DNA of 37,667 bases from Acinetobacter sp. Ver3 (GCF_000632455.1 NZ_JFYL01000025.1:1-37667), one strand, 5' to 3'; shown: positions 9,189 to 17,966, counted from the first letter of the stretch. Notes: generated from the sequence alone by a model not told the origin. Numbers and translations are program-made.

Positions 9189-10094
9189 TCATTTTTTTAA
9201 GAATAGTTTCAAGAGCTCTCGATTAAAATACATCAGCAACCCCATCATCACAACGACAATCCCCCACAAGGCTTCATTATGAATAATTTCATTATTTAAG
9301 GATGCCCCCAAAACTAAGGCGATGACTGGCGTCATGACATTACTCAAAGACACTGTCGACGCTGCTAAGCGGCGGATTAACCAAAAATAGCACAGCATCG
9401 CAACAATTGATGACATGATCATTGTGAATAAAAAACCCACCATCGCTTGCGTACTTGGTAGCACGGTTGGGATTTGTTGCCAAATGAATGGAATGATTAA
9501 GAGTGATCCTAAAGCTGAAAAGATTAATGAACCTGTCGCCTGACTCATGGGGCTTAAAGGTGCATTAATTTGTTTGACCCAAAAAATCGAACTGATATAC
9601 GACACCATACTGATCAGCATTAAAACCACACCCCAAGGATTGACTCGCTCATCTGCAGACTCTGCAAAAACAAATGTGAGACCTAATACGGCAATGACCA
9701 TTCCACTCCATTGTAAAATAGACAACTTATGTGTTTTTAGGATGAGATGTCCAATGAGACCTGCAATCAATGGCGAAAATCCGAAGATCAGTGCCATTAA
9801 GCCTGAAGTTAAATAATTCGCTGCCAAGTAGATAAATAACTGCGCACCTATTAAATTTAGGCTACCAGCCACATAACTTTTCAGCGATACATGATCAAAC
9901 GGAAGTGAATCACGCATCATTTTGAGCAACGCCAAAGCAATTATAGATGCACCAAAGTATCGAATGATGAGCACCCACATTGGATGAATTTCTGCAACAC
10001 TCCATACAATGGCAAGTGGTGTTGCAGCCCATATCAATACCAATAAGGCATATATACTCGCAACGACCATTATATTCGCGGAACTAGAATTCAT
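9189..10094 (-). CDS. EamA-family (DMT) transporter
   Basis: A polytopic inner-membrane protein of the drug/metabolite transporter superfamily, 301 residues, with about ten hydrophobic segments arranged as two EamA repeats (roughly 12-140 and 150-292). Typical pieces are the opening LIWAATPLAIVWS helix and LIFGFSPLIAGLIGHLILK near the end of the first repeat. Such proteins export amino acids, nucleotides or other metabolites, and the substrate cannot be predicted. It lies downstream of hcaD on the same strand but behind a terminator, so a role in aromatic catabolism is not supported. It could equally export an amino acid or a polyamine from the dat-ddc side. Confidence 0.85.
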   Translation of the reverse strand: MNSSSANIMVVASIYALLVLIWAATPLAIVWSVAEIHPMWVLIIRYFGASIIALALLKMMRDSLPFDHVSLKSYVAGSLNLIGAQLFIYLAANYLTSGLMALIFGFSPLIAGLIGHLILKTHKLSILQWSGMVIAVLGLTFVFAESADERVNPWGVVLMLISMVSYISSIFWVKQINAPLSPMSQATGSLIFSALGSLLIIPFIWQQIPTVLPSTQAMVGFLFTMIMSSIVAMLCYFWLIRRLAASTVSLSNVMTPVIALVLGASLNNEIIHNEALWGIVVVMMGLLMYFNRELLKLFLKK

Positions 10095-10138
10095 AATTTG
10101 CTCAAAGTTGAATCAATATTTTCTTAGGCACATAAAAA

Positions 10139-10164
10139 ACAGACCTAAGTTACCCTAGGTCTGT
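10139..10164 (-). terminator. Terminator of the hca operon
   Basis: The 9-bp stem ACAGACCTA/TAGGTCTGT (10139-10147 with 10156-10164) has an 8-base loop, and on the minus strand a T run (complement of 10134-10139) follows. It lies 18 bases past the hcaD stop. Confidence 0.88.
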
Positions 10165-10182
10165 TGCACAATCATGCCGAGT

Positions 10183-11412
10183 TTACTTCACAAGTTTACG
10201 AAGGTCTTGGCTAAGATCTAAATATTTATCTGCTTCAAATGCAGCTTGTTTGCTAATTAATTTTTTAAGATGACGCATTTCTTTGGCCGCATTTACCGTA
10301 ATACCACCAACAATAATACCGTCAGTTACACCGAACAATACAAATGATGATTCAGCGCGAAGCTCAGGATTGATTTCACCACGAACGAGCCATTCAGCCG
10401 CTGCCATATCACCTACGAATTGGTAGTTAATGTCCAACTGATCTGTCCAGAACCATGCTGGATTAGGAGTAGGATGTTCTACACCCATCACATGGCGTGC
10501 AAAGATACCTGCTTGAAGATTGGCATTTTCCCAAGTCTCAACACGACGGTGGTTACCACAGTCACGAAGTTGAGTTGCCACATCACCTGCCGCATAAATA
10601 TCAGCATTCGAGGTTTGGCAATTTTCGTTTACTTTGATCGCGAGATCAACGTCAAGACCAGCGTCAACTGCCAACTGCGCATTTGGCACAATACCGATAC
10701 CATAAACCACAGCATCCGCACGAAGTTCTTGGCCATCAGCCAAAGTCACCACGATTTCTTCGCCATCAAGCTTGCACTCTGCAATTGAGGTTGAAAGACG
10801 GACATCCACACCTGCCAATTTTTGCTGTTCAAGCAAGAATTCACTCAAGATGCGTGGCGATGAACGACCCATCACCATTGGACCCATTTCAATGACAGTG
10901 ACTTCACATTCTTTGAAACGCGCAGATGATGCAAGCTCAAGACCGATTACACCACCACCAATCAGGATGATACGTTGACCTTTTTGTAACACTGGTACAA
11001 GGGCTTGTGAATCTTCAAGATTACGCAGCGTGTAAACATGTTTGCCAAGTGCATCGAAGTTTGGAAGACGACGTGCTGCACCGCCAGTTGCAAGCAGCAA
11101 TTTGTCATAAGCAACAACATCACCATTTTGAAGTTCGACAGTTTTGGCTTCAGCGTTGATTTTAACGACACCATTACCGCGAATTGCTGTCACACCAAGA
11201 TCTGCTAATTTTTCTCCAGATAAAATTTCAATCTTGGTTTCTTCAGGTTTTAAAATCACGTCTTTAGACAGTGGTGGACGCTCATAAGGAAGATGCGTTT
11301 CATCACCAATTAATGTGATTTTACCTTCATATTTGTTTGCACGAAGCTCAAGGATCGCACTTGCGCCTGCTTGACCCGCACCAACGATGACGATGTTGTT
11401 TACATTGCTCAT
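10183..11412 (-). CDS. hcaD: Ferredoxin reductase subunit of the phenylpropionate/cinnamate dioxygenase
   Basis: This FAD- and NADH-dependent reductase passes electrons to the Rieske ferredoxin HcaC, which feeds the HcaEF oxygenase. The 409-residue protein has an N-terminal FAD Rossmann motif GAGQAG (about 11-16), a downstream PYERPPLSK motif typical of the BphA4/HcaD family, a second dinucleotide motif GGGVIG (NADH) near 151-156, and the FAD-contact TSNADIYAAGD near the C-terminal third. It is the last gene of the operon and starts 4 bases after mhpB. In E. coli hcaD directly follows hcaB, whereas here mhpB lies between them. Confidence 0.92.
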   Translation of the reverse strand: MSNVNNIVIVGAGQAGASAILELRANKYEGKITLIGDETHLPYERPPLSKDVILKPEETKIEILSGEKLADLGVTAIRGNGVVKINAEAKTVELQNGDVVAYDKLLLATGGAARRLPNFDALGKHVYTLRNLEDSQALVPVLQKGQRIILIGGGVIGLELASSARFKECEVTVIEMGPMVMGRSSPRILSEFLLEQQKLAGVDVRLSTSIAECKLDGEEIVVTLADGQELRADAVVYGIGIVPNAQLAVDAGLDVDLAIKVNENCQTSNADIYAAGDVATQLRDCGNHRRVETWENANLQAGIFARHVMGVEHPTPNPAWFWTDQLDINYQFVGDMAAAEWLVRGEINPELRAESSFVLFGVTDGIIVGGITVNAAKEMRHLKKLISKQAAFEADKYLDLSQDLRKLVK

Positions 11413-11416
11413 GGGA

Positions 11417-12382
11417 TTAACCTTTTAATTCCGCAGATACGATACCGAAGCCCGCAATCCACTCACTAATGTCTTCATAGCAGTGAGTTGTCATTTCATA
11501 CTCACCAACTTCGTTCAGTGCAGCAAATGCTGCCATCCAGCAACGCACTTCTTGACCACCACGACCACCTTCGACACGAATTTCTGCCTCAGTCATCGCT
11601 TCCATTGCAGCAAAATCTGCTTGTTTGAATTTCTCAAGCAATGCAATATCCCACTCAGGGCTCAGCGGTACTGCAACTGATGTATCTCCAGCAGCGAGTT
11701 TCTGACCAACTGCAATAATTTTCGCTTGACGCGCATTACGTGCTTCTTCAGTTGGATTACGACCAGCAATTAAAAACTCTTCAACTTCTGGTGGCACTGA
11801 ACCCATTTGAGGTGTTGGTGGATCATGAGACAAACCGCCTGTACCCAATACAAGTACACGCTCATTTTCAAGATTAAGTGACTTTATATATTGTCCAACC
11901 GCACGACCTAAAGCAATAGTACGCTTTGTGGTTGGCATTGGTGCGGCAGCGCCATTAATAAATATTGGAATCGTTTTATAACGATCAAGTTTTCCATCAC
12001 AAAGGAAGTGTAATGGTTGAGTCACACCATGGTCAGCCTGCATACGATATGAGTATGCAACATCAACACCCTCATCTAGAACTTGACGCACAAGCGCCAA
12101 AGCCTTGTCTTCAGGAACATCGATTTTATTGTCAATTTTACCGTAATCCCAGTCACCAGCAGCCGTAGCACGGATACCGACACAGAAACTTGGCATAAGG
12201 TCGTAGAAAAAACCGTTAAAATGGTCTGGACCAAAAGTAATGATCAGTGTTGGATCGTAAGCTTTTACTTCAGCGGATAATTGTTCAAAAGCAGCACGTA
12301 CTTTTTGCTCTTTTGACTGATCTTGAGGTGAAGCAAATTCCATTAAAGGACTGTGCGAAGCACAAATAAGTTTAACGGCCAT
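11417..12382 (-). CDS. mhpB: 2,3-dihydroxyphenylpropionate 1,2-dioxygenase (class III extradiol)
   Basis: MhpB performs meta ring cleavage of 2,3-dihydroxyphenylpropionate or 2,3-dihydroxycinnamate, using Fe(II) and O2. The 321-residue protein belongs to the LigB superfamily, not the vicinal-oxygen-chelate type. Candidate iron ligands are His10 (ASHSPL) and His54 (GPDHFNGFFYD). His118 in MQADHGVTQPL and the His of GTGGLSHDPP correspond to the acid/base pair of the E. coli enzyme. The C-terminal EWIAGFG motif is also shared with MhpB. A good AAGGAG site precedes the ATG. The gene sits within the hca operon, 68 bases after hcaB and just before hcaD. Confidence 0.93.
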   Translation of the reverse strand: MAVKLICASHSPLMEFASPQDQSKEQKVRAAFEQLSAEVKAYDPTLIITFGPDHFNGFFYDLMPSFCVGIRATAAGDWDYGKIDNKIDVPEDKALALVRQVLDEGVDVAYSYRMQADHGVTQPLHFLCDGKLDRYKTIPIFINGAAAPMPTTKRTIALGRAVGQYIKSLNLENERVLVLGTGGLSHDPPTPQMGSVPPEVEEFLIAGRNPTEEARNARQAKIIAVGQKLAAGDTSVAVPLSPEWDIALLEKFKQADFAAMEAMTEAEIRVEGGRGGQEVRCWMAAFAALNEVGEYEMTTHCYEDISEWIAGFGIVSAELKG

Positions 12383-12402
12383 GAGAGACTCCTTAAAAGG
12401 AA

Positions 12403-12424
12403 GGCAGCCTTAGAACAGGCTGCC
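12403..12424 (-). other. Intercistronic hairpin between hcaB and mhpB
   Basis: The 8-bp perfect GC-rich stem GGCAGCCT/AGGCTGCC has a 6-base loop. It lies in the only sizeable gap inside the hca operon (68 bases). The run after it on the minus strand (TTCCTTTTAAGG) is too mixed for a strong terminator, so an mRNA processing or stability element, or weak attenuator, is more likely. Confidence 0.6.
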
Positions 12425-12450
12425 GATAAGTCCATTTTTTAGACTAGATT

Positions 12451-13266
12451 TTATTCGTCAAAGAAACCAGCACGTGGTTGACGTAGACCACGAATACCCA
12501 AACCACATTCTGCATTGATCAGAACACCAGTTAAAGGTCGGTTATTTTGACGAGATGCCAAGAGCACATAAGAACCTGTCATTTCTTCAGGCTCAGGTAA
12601 GAAGTTCAACGGCATACCACGCGCGATTTTCTCAGGATCACGCGCATCTAAAAGACCTAGATTTTCTTGGCCTAATGATGCAGCACCTTTAATGTTTACA
12701 TTCATACCTGACGGCGCAACAGCATTCACACGAACTTTGGGTGCAAGCTCGTACGCCAATTCCTTCATGATGCCTACGCCAGCATGCTTAGATGCTGTGT
12801 AAACTGGACCACCACCCGCAGAATATAATGCTGAGTTAGATAGTGTGAAGATTATCGAACCTTCAGATTTTACTAACTCATCAAGTGCAGCTTTAGCACC
12901 TAGAATTAATGCTTTCGTATTAATTCCCATGATTTCGTCAAACGCTTTATCAAGTTGCTCACCTGAAGTATTGACGATATCTGCGTAGTGATCCCAGATT
13001 CCTGCATTACCAATAAAGCAATCAAGCTTACCAAAACGCTCAACAGTTGCTTTTACAGCACGGACATTGTCTTCATAGTTGGCAACATCACCAGCGATTG
13101 CAACAATTTGATCACCAAAGCGTTCTTTTAAAGCATCGACTTTAGATTGTGAACGTTGTAACACACCAACGTGCGCACCTTCTTCAAGGAAGCGTTCAAC
13201 TAAAGCCCAACCTAAACCAGAACCACCACCTGTGATCAGTGCAACTTCGCCTTTAAGCCAACCCAT
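12451..13266 (-). CDS. hcaB: cis-dihydrodiol dehydrogenase (SDR) of phenylpropionate/cinnamate catabolism
   Basis: HcaB oxidises the cis-2,3-dihydrodiol formed by HcaEFCD to the 2,3-catechol with NAD+. It is a short-chain dehydrogenase of 271 residues: nucleotide motif GGGSGLG at 13-19, GNAGIWD at 86-92, and catalytic Ser143, Tyr156 and Lys160 in FTLSNSALYSA and YTASKH. The GNAGIWD and SNSALYSAGGGP segments are characteristic of the BphB/HcaB dihydrodiol dehydrogenase branch. It starts 2 bases after the hcaC stop, with AGGAG overlapping the end of hcaC. Confidence 0.93.
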   Translation of the reverse strand: MGWLKGEVALITGGGSGLGWALVERFLEEGAHVGVLQRSQSKVDALKERFGDQIVAIAGDVANYEDNVRAVKATVERFGKLDCFIGNAGIWDHYADIVNTSGEQLDKAFDEIMGINTKALILGAKAALDELVKSEGSIIFTLSNSALYSAGGGPVYTASKHAGVGIMKELAYELAPKVRVNAVAPSGMNVNIKGAASLGQENLGLLDARDPEKIARGMPLNFLPEPEEMTGSYVLLASRQNNRPLTGVLINAECGLGIRGLRQPRAGFFDE

Positions 13267-13268
13267 GA

Positions 13269-13595
13269 TTACTCTCCTGCCATCTCAACGTATAACGCAC
13301 CATCTTCAACAATTACCGGGAAAGTTTGAATTGGATCTGTCGCTGGTAAACATAATGCTTGACCGGTTTTTAAACAGAAGCGAGCTGAATGCAATGGACA
13401 TTCGACAGTGCCATCATCTTCAAGATAACCTTCTGACATTGAAGCATTACCATGAGAACAACGGTCATTCATTGCGAAGAACTCACCACCATTGTTAAAC
13501 ACTGCAAGCGCATCGATACCGTTAACGCCGCAATCTACTTTCAACGCTTCGCCTTCGTCTAATTCGTCAACTTGGCAAACAAAAATCTTATTCAT
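13269..13595 (-). CDS. hcaC: Rieske [2Fe-2S] ferredoxin of the dioxygenase
   Basis: This small soluble electron carrier lies between reductase HcaD and oxygenase HcaEF. In its 108 residues the Rieske ligands are Cys46 and His48 (RCSHGN) and Cys66 and His69 (ECPLHSARF), with normal family spacing and length. Its start codon overlaps the hcaF stop in TAATG, so translation is probably coupled. Confidence 0.95.
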   Translation of the reverse strand: MNKIFVCQVDELDEGEALKVDCGVNGIDALAVFNNGGEFFAMNDRCSHGNASMSEGYLEDDGTVECPLHSARFCLKTGQALCLPATDPIQTFPVIVEDGALYVEMAGE

Positions 13596-14113
13596 TAGAA
13601 GAACACACTCAGGTTGTGAGAGTTATAGGTAACTTGATCAAGCGTGATCTTACGGTTGAAAATTTGGAAGCCTAAGCCACCTTCAACTTTACGGATCTTG
13701 TCATGACGTTTACCACAGTAAATTGTGACATCTTTCTCTTTTTGTGTACGGTACAAAAGATATGTAACGTATACATCGTATTCGCCTTCAACTTCAGTAG
13801 CTTCTACGATCACGTTACTCACCATATGAGTTGTACGTGATGGAGGCTCTTCAGCCCAAGCCATACCTGTTTCAAGACGAGCAACACGACGCTCTAAAAG
13901 ATCTTTCGTATCATTGAACACCCAAGTTGTAGGTGGTTCAATTGAACGACGACGGTCACGTGTTTGAGCATTTGGTGTTGTACGTAGCGTGTAAGAAATA
14001 TCTTCAGCTAACGTATCTAACCAGTCGCGGAATTTCCAATCGTCAAGCAATTTCGCTTCACGATACAGGAATTGGCTAATTTGATGATGAAGTTCTAAAC
14101 TCACTTGACTCAT
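13595..14113 (-). CDS. hcaF: Dioxygenase small (beta) subunit
   Basis: This is the structural beta subunit of the alpha3beta3 ring-hydroxylating oxygenase. At 172 residues it has exactly the length I recall for E. coli HcaF. It shares segments such as [48 protein letters not shown] and the C-terminal SHNLSVFF. It has an NTF2-like/SnoaL cone fold by family and carries no cofactor. It overlaps hcaE by 4 bases (ATGA) and hcaC by 1 base. Confidence 0.94.
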   Translation of the reverse strand: MSQVSLELHHQISQFLYREAKLLDDWKFRDWLDTLAEDISYTLRTTPNAQTRDRRRSIEPPTTWVFNDTKDLLERRVARLETGMAWAEEPPSRTTHMVSNVIVEATEVEGEYDVYVTYLLYRTQKEKDVTIYCGKRHDKIRKVEGGLGFQIFNRKITLDQVTYNSHNLSVFF

Positions 14114-15477
14114 TTCATAAGCTCCTTCTCATATTCGTCAGCTGCTTTCTCAACATCTTCCCATTTTTCATGGATTAGCAAATCTGCCCAACGACGGTAC
14201 ATGCCGCGTGCCGCAGTTTCTGAGAAAATATAGTTGGTGATACCAGGGATACCATCTTCACGAATTTTCTCGTTGCCAAGACCCATTTCCATAATGAGTT
14301 TGTTTTGACGCGCTTTATAACCACGTAAAACTTTTTGAATCTCGATCCAGTTTTCAGAGTCATCTTGCTCTAAGAAACCAGCTGGACCAAATGCACGTGT
14401 CGCAGAACGCTCAAACGCCTCTTTCACTTCTTGTGATGCTTCAGCATCCGCAATACAGAACGCCCATACTTCAGTTTTGTTTGGACCACGTGGATGCCAT
14501 ACGCGAAGTGTTGCTGTACCGTTTAACCAAGACAATGTTGGGAACATAGTGTTATGACCCGCAAGACGTAACGCACGAATTTCACCAAGACGCTCTTTAA
14601 CTTCTTCGTAAGTTTCGCGGAAATAGTTTGCTACTTCACCATCAACCCATACGTTTGCATCTGGTTTCTCTGTAAAGAAGAAGCCTGAACCGTGACCACG
14701 TGAACCATATTGGATCGCGTCTTTCGCAGTTTCCCATACCGGACGTGCAGTTTGCGCAGCACCTAGTTTCTTCGAAGATTCGTCATCAGGTTTAGCACCT
14801 AATACTTGAATCGCAGATGCGTGAGAGAACAATGCATGATATTGGTCAGATGCAAACTGTTCAGCCGCAAATTTCCAGTTACATTCGATTTCCCACTTAT
14901 GAACACCACCGATGATCTCAGTACCACCTGGACGACGATCTAATACACCATCTAAGTACCAAGCGATATCACCCATGTATTCTTCAAGGTCTGGAGTTGT
15001 TTCATCCCAGCAACCGAAGATTAAGCCTTTATAAGACTTAACACGGTTTACTTCGATCAAACTCCACTTCTCTTTACATGCGCCTTGAGGGAATGCACGA
15101 TCTTCAAGAGGAATATCTTTAAGAGAGCCGTCTACGCCATAAGACCAACCATGGTATGGACATGTAAACGCACGAGTGTTACCGCAGTCAGCAAAGCTCA
15201 CGCGCATTGAACGGTGACGACATTGGTTTAATAATGCTTTGATTGAACCGTCTTTTTGACGTACCACGATGATCGGATCTTCACCCATATAGGTATTGAA
15301 GAAATCACCAGCCTTTGGAATTTGGCTTTCATGGCAAAGGAATAACCATGTACGACCGAACACACGTTCAAGTTCTAGTTCATAGATATCTGGATCTGTA
15401 TAAATAGATGGCGTGATACGTCCATTTTGTGCATCGACTAAAGCATCGATTTCGCGCACATCAATTTTCCCACTCAT
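14110..15477 (-). CDS. hcaE: 3-phenylpropionate/cinnamate dioxygenase large (alpha) subunit
   Basis: This catalytic oxygenase subunit adds O2 across carbons 2 and 3 of the ring of 3-phenylpropionate or cinnamate. Numbered from the ATG at 15477 (455 residues), the Rieske ligands are Cys86, His88, Cys106 and His109. The mononuclear iron site includes His214 and His219 ([10 protein letters not shown]), with an Asp in the EQDDSENW region. Long identical segments with E. coli HcaE, as I recall it, include [34 protein letters not shown] and [19 protein letters not shown]. This supports HcaE rather than a biphenyl or benzene dioxygenase. The frame is open to 15507, but AGGAGA at 15485-15490 fits only the 15477 start. 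In A. baylyi the name hca is also used for unrelated hydroxycinnamate genes. Confidence 0.94.
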   Translation of the reverse strand: MSGKIDVREIDALVDAQNGRITPSIYTDPDIYELELERVFGRTWLFLCHESQIPKAGDFFNTYMGEDPIIVVRQKDGSIKALLNQCRHRSMRVSFADCGNTRAFTCPYHGWSYGVDGSLKDIPLEDRAFPQGACKEKWSLIEVNRVKSYKGLIFGCWDETTPDLEEYMGDIAWYLDGVLDRRPGGTEIIGGVHKWEIECNWKFAAEQFASDQYHALFSHASAIQVLGAKPDDESSKKLGAAQTARPVWETAKDAIQYGSRGHGSGFFFTEKPDANVWVDGEVANYFRETYEEVKERLGEIRALRLAGHNTMFPTLSWLNGTATLRVWHPRGPNKTEVWAFCIADAEASQEVKEAFERSATRAFGPAGFLEQDDSENWIEIQKVLRGYKARQNKLIMEMGLGNEKIREDGIPGITNYIFSETAARGMYRRWADLLIHEKWEDVEKAADEYEKELMK

Positions 15478-15758
15478 GAAAAGCTCTCCTGTGACTAAAT
15501 TAGACACAAACTAATAGACTCAACTTTGCAGAGATAATGAGTTTTGAACGAGTTTTGGGGAAATATTTTTTTTGTTTGAATCAAGATGTTTTATCGATAA
15601 ATTAATCAATCGCTGAATACGTGAATTTTACCATATTTTAATAATAACGTTGATATTTCAATATGCACAGCCCCACTTCACCGAATATCCATTTGTGAAC
15701 TATACTCGCACTTGATCATATTTAGACATTATATGAATCAATCTTTGGATGATTTTTT
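15478..15758. promoter_or_regulatory. Divergent promoter region hcaE / hcaR
   Basis: This 281-base region lies between the divergently transcribed dioxygenase operon and its LysR gene, the normal location for LysR binding sites. Near hcaE lie TTAGACA (15500-15506) and ATAGACT (15514-15520), 14 bases apart in the same orientation, and TTAGACA recurs at 15722-15728 before hcaR. These resemble half-sites of the palindromes at 16733 and 19475. The ribosome-binding site AGGAGA (15485-15490) decides the hcaE start. I could not fix -35/-10 elements. Confidence 0.5.
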
Positions 15759-16658
15759 ATGGAACTACGACACCTACGATATTTCATTGCTGTGGCAGAA
15801 GAACTCAACTTCACCAAAGCAGCCTTGCGCCTTTATACTGCTCAGCCATCATTGAGCCAGCAGATTAAAGATCTTGAAGATGAAATTGGCGTCCCTTTGC
15901 TTTATCGTACAAAACGTAAGGTAGAACTAACTGAGGAGGGTCAAGTCTTCCTTGAACAAGCTCGCCTAACGATAGCCCAAGCAGACAAAGCAGTCGCAAT
16001 GACTCGTCAGATTGCCAAATCTAAACAGCAATTGTTACGTATTGGCTTTGTTCCTGTCGTTGAAATGAAAATTTTTCCTTACGTTCTCCCTAATCTTCGT
16101 GTTCAAAACCGGGATTTAAAGATTGAATTGTTAAGCTTAAACAATTCCGATCAGTCAAAAATGTTAAAAAAAGGCGAAATTGATATCGCTTTTACTCGTC
16201 AAAATCTATTTAGTGATGAAATCGAAAGTCAATTTGTTTTACGAGAACCTTTGATTTTCTTACTACCCAAAGATCACCCACTCGCTAAATACGATCGCAT
16301 TCCAGTAAAAGAGCTCGATGGAATCGATTTCATTATTCCTTCTGAACAGCAATCTCAAACCCTAAATAAGATCATTCTAGACTTTGCAAAATACCATCAA
16401 ATCAATTTAAATATTGTTCAAACTGCAGACAATATCCTCTTTAACATTAATTCTATTGGCATGAACCTGGGCTGTACTTTTCTACCTGGATATATCGCAC
16501 CACTGACGATGAACAACACCGTGATTCGCCCTCTAGACGTGGAATTACCTTCAATCGATTTATTCGCAAGCTATAGAAAAAGCACTAACTCAGAAGGCGT
16601 CAAAAAATTTATGGACTTACTGAGCTCTGTTTTTTACCTTGATATTAATCGTAATTAA
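15759..16658 (+). CDS. hcaR: LysR-family regulator, HcaR-like
   Basis: This is the transcriptional regulator of the adjacent dioxygenase operon. The 299-residue protein has an N-terminal winged helix-turn-helix (MELRHLRYFIAVAEELNFTKAA..., recognition helix near TAQPSLSQQIKDLE) and a LysR substrate-binding domain from about 90 on. The opening, the VPLLYRTKRKVELTEEG wing and the later GMNLGCTFLPGYI resemble E. coli HcaR, which activates hcaEFCBD with phenylpropionate or cinnamate. Divergent placement 281 bases from hcaE supports that role. A hairpin terminator follows at 16682-16705. Confidence 0.88.
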   Translation: MELRHLRYFIAVAEELNFTKAALRLYTAQPSLSQQIKDLEDEIGVPLLYRTKRKVELTEEGQVFLEQARLTIAQADKAVAMTRQIAKSKQQLLRIGFVPVVEMKIFPYVLPNLRVQNRDLKIELLSLNNSDQSKMLKKGEIDIAFTRQNLFSDEIESQFVLREPLIFLLPKDHPLAKYDRIPVKELDGIDFIIPSEQQSQTLNKIILDFAKYHQINLNIVQTADNILFNINSIGMNLGCTFLPGYIAPLTMNNTVIRPLDVELPSIDLFASYRKSTNSEGVKKFMDLLSSVFYLDINRN

Positions 16659-16681
16659 TTAATTTTTTTTTTAAATTAATG

Positions 16682-16710
16682 ATCACCGTTAAACATAGCG
16701 GTGATTTTTA
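16682..16710 (+). terminator. Terminator after hcaR
   Basis: The 7-bp stem ATCACCG/CGGTGAT (16682-16688 with 16699-16705) is followed by TTTTTA and further T runs on the plus strand, 24 bases past the hcaR stop. Confidence 0.8.
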
Positions 16711-16732
16711 TTTTTTATTTCAACCATCAGTC

Positions 16733-16748
16733 TTAGACTTTAGTCTAA
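16733..16748. promoter_or_regulatory. Palindrome TTAGACT-N2-AGTCTAA
   Basis: Seven-base perfect arms are separated by two bases. The same architecture (TCAGACT-N2-AGTCTAA) occurs at 19475-19490 before the porin gene. A candidate operator shared in the catabolic island. Confidence 0.45.
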
Positions 16749-16941
16749 TAAAGTTTTATGAATATCATCATAAATTCTATGAATTAAGGCTTTATATTAG
16801 ACTAATTTTTAAACAACCCATTAACTAACTAGACTTGCTCTACCACTTAAGTCTAATGAATTAAAACAGATCAATGCTCAATATTGATTATCAATATGCA
16901 GATTTAAACGTATTGAACACATGTTCTGTATTTTCAGTTTT

Positions 16942-16974
16942 AAAAAAGAGGATGATTAAATCATCCTCTTTTTT
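16942..16974. terminator. Bidirectional terminator after the hydrolase gene
   Basis: A 15-bp perfect stem (16942-16956 with 16960-16974, AAAAAAGAGGATGAT and its complement) has a 3-base loop and T runs on both strands. It ends the hydrolase transcript on the minus strand and could stop plus-strand transcripts arriving from hcaR. Confidence 0.9.
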
Positions 16975-16993
16975 AGTTTTTTAGGATCTAAAA

Positions 16994-17854
16994 TTATTTA
17001 ACCCCATGAACTGCTAGATAATTTTTGATCACCGTATTAAATTCTTCTGCTTTTTCAACTTGCGACCAGTGACCGCACTGACTGAAAATATGTGCATCAG
17101 CATTAGGAACGATATTTAAAATGTCCCAAGTACGAGACACAGGAATCACCACATCTTGAGTACCATGAATCAATAATACAGGAACTGTAATATCTTTCAT
17201 TTTTTCAAAGTCTAATGGGAACTCGAAACGATCACGGTCACGCGCACCCACAACATCCATTAAACGATCAGATGCGTAGTCATTCGCCGCAGAATCAAAA
17301 CGTACTTTTACCAGCTCATCTGTAATTAAGTCTTTATTTACAACGAACATTGAAAGTGTCTTACGAATACCTTCTTCTGTTAAAACTGGGTTTGCATGCG
17401 CTTTTAGGGCTGCAGTTTGTTTTGCACCACCTGTACCCATTGAAACAATACCGAGTACACGCTCTGGATAATCAAGTGCCAATTGGAATGCTAACCAACC
17501 ACCTAGAGAATTACCTACTAACCATGTTTTTTCAATACCAAGTGCATCAAGAGTACGAATTGCATGATCAACCCATGCACGGATACCGTATTGAGTTCCT
17601 GGTGCAACGACAGTTTGACCATAACCAATGGTATCAATTGCGATACAACGCGCTTGCTCACCAATTGCAGGTAAATTCAACCACCAGTTAGCAGCTGCTG
17701 ATACACCAGTACCAGAACCATGAAGGAATAAAATAGGCGTGCCTTCACCAATTTCATGATAATGGGTTAACTCACCTTCAGCAGTTTCGATCCATTTATC
17801 TTCTAAACCAAAGAATGAATCCGTTTTATATTCTGGAATTTGAACAGTGCTCAT
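16994..17854 (-). CDS. mhpC: Meta-cleavage product hydrolase (MhpC role), alpha/beta fold
   Basis: This C-C hydrolase splits the ring-fission product 2-hydroxy-6-oxonona-2,4-dienedioate into succinate (or fumarate from the cinnamate branch) and 2-hydroxypenta-2,4-dienoate. Counting from the ATG at 17857, the catalytic triad is Ser117 (VGNSLGGW), Asp235 (HGTQDVVIP) and His263 (CGHWSQVE). The oxyanion region is FLHGSGTGVSAAANW. The segment around WANW/WVDH reads more like the DmpD/XylF/CumD semialdehyde hydrolases than E. coli MhpC, so the pathway role comes from context. AGAGGA fits the second ATG (17854) better than the first. The gene lies alone on its transcript, after the porin. Confidence 0.85.
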   Translation of the reverse strand: MSTVQIPEYKTDSFFGLEDKWIETAEGELTHYHEIGEGTPILFLHGSGTGVSAAANWWLNLPAIGEQARCIAIDTIGYGQTVVAPGTQYGIRAWVDHAIRTLDALGIEKTWLVGNSLGGWLAFQLALDYPERVLGIVSMGTGGAKQTAALKAHANPVLTEEGIRKTLSMFVVNKDLITDELVKVRFDSAANDYASDRLMDVVGARDRDRFEFPLDFEKMKDITVPVLLIHGTQDVVIPVSRTWDILNIVPNADAHIFSQCGHWSQVEKAEEFNTVIKNYLAVHGVK

Positions 17855-17966
17855 CATAGTCCTCTAACTGTCTATAACTGATCATATATTTGTGAAACAA
17901 TCATCAGTTGATGTTTACAAATGATAGTTTTACAGGCTTATATTAACTGCTCTGTACCTTTCAACT

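Larger units (their letters stand above)
16659..16993. other. Convergent intergenic region hcaR / hydrolase (335 bases) with clustered TTAGACT motifs
   Basis: Between the two terminators (16682-16710 and 16942-16974) there is no open frame, but regulatory-looking sequence is present. It holds the palindrome TTAGACT-TT-AGTCTAA at 16733-16748, ATTAGACTAAT at 16796-16806, and a wide inverted pair TAGACTT/AAGTCTA at 16830-16836/16849-16855. An operator in a convergent region is unexpected unless a small transcript starts here. See findings. Confidence 0.6.

Noticed and set aside
10420..10788. A 122-codon plus-strand open frame opposite hcaD
   Set aside because: Entirely antisense to hcaD; its composition is that of a reverse-frame translation and it has no suitable start context.
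15478..15507. Ten-codon N-terminal extension of hcaE
   Set aside because: AGGAGA lies inside this stretch at the right distance from the ATG at 15477, and E. coli HcaE, as I recall it, aligns with the shorter form.
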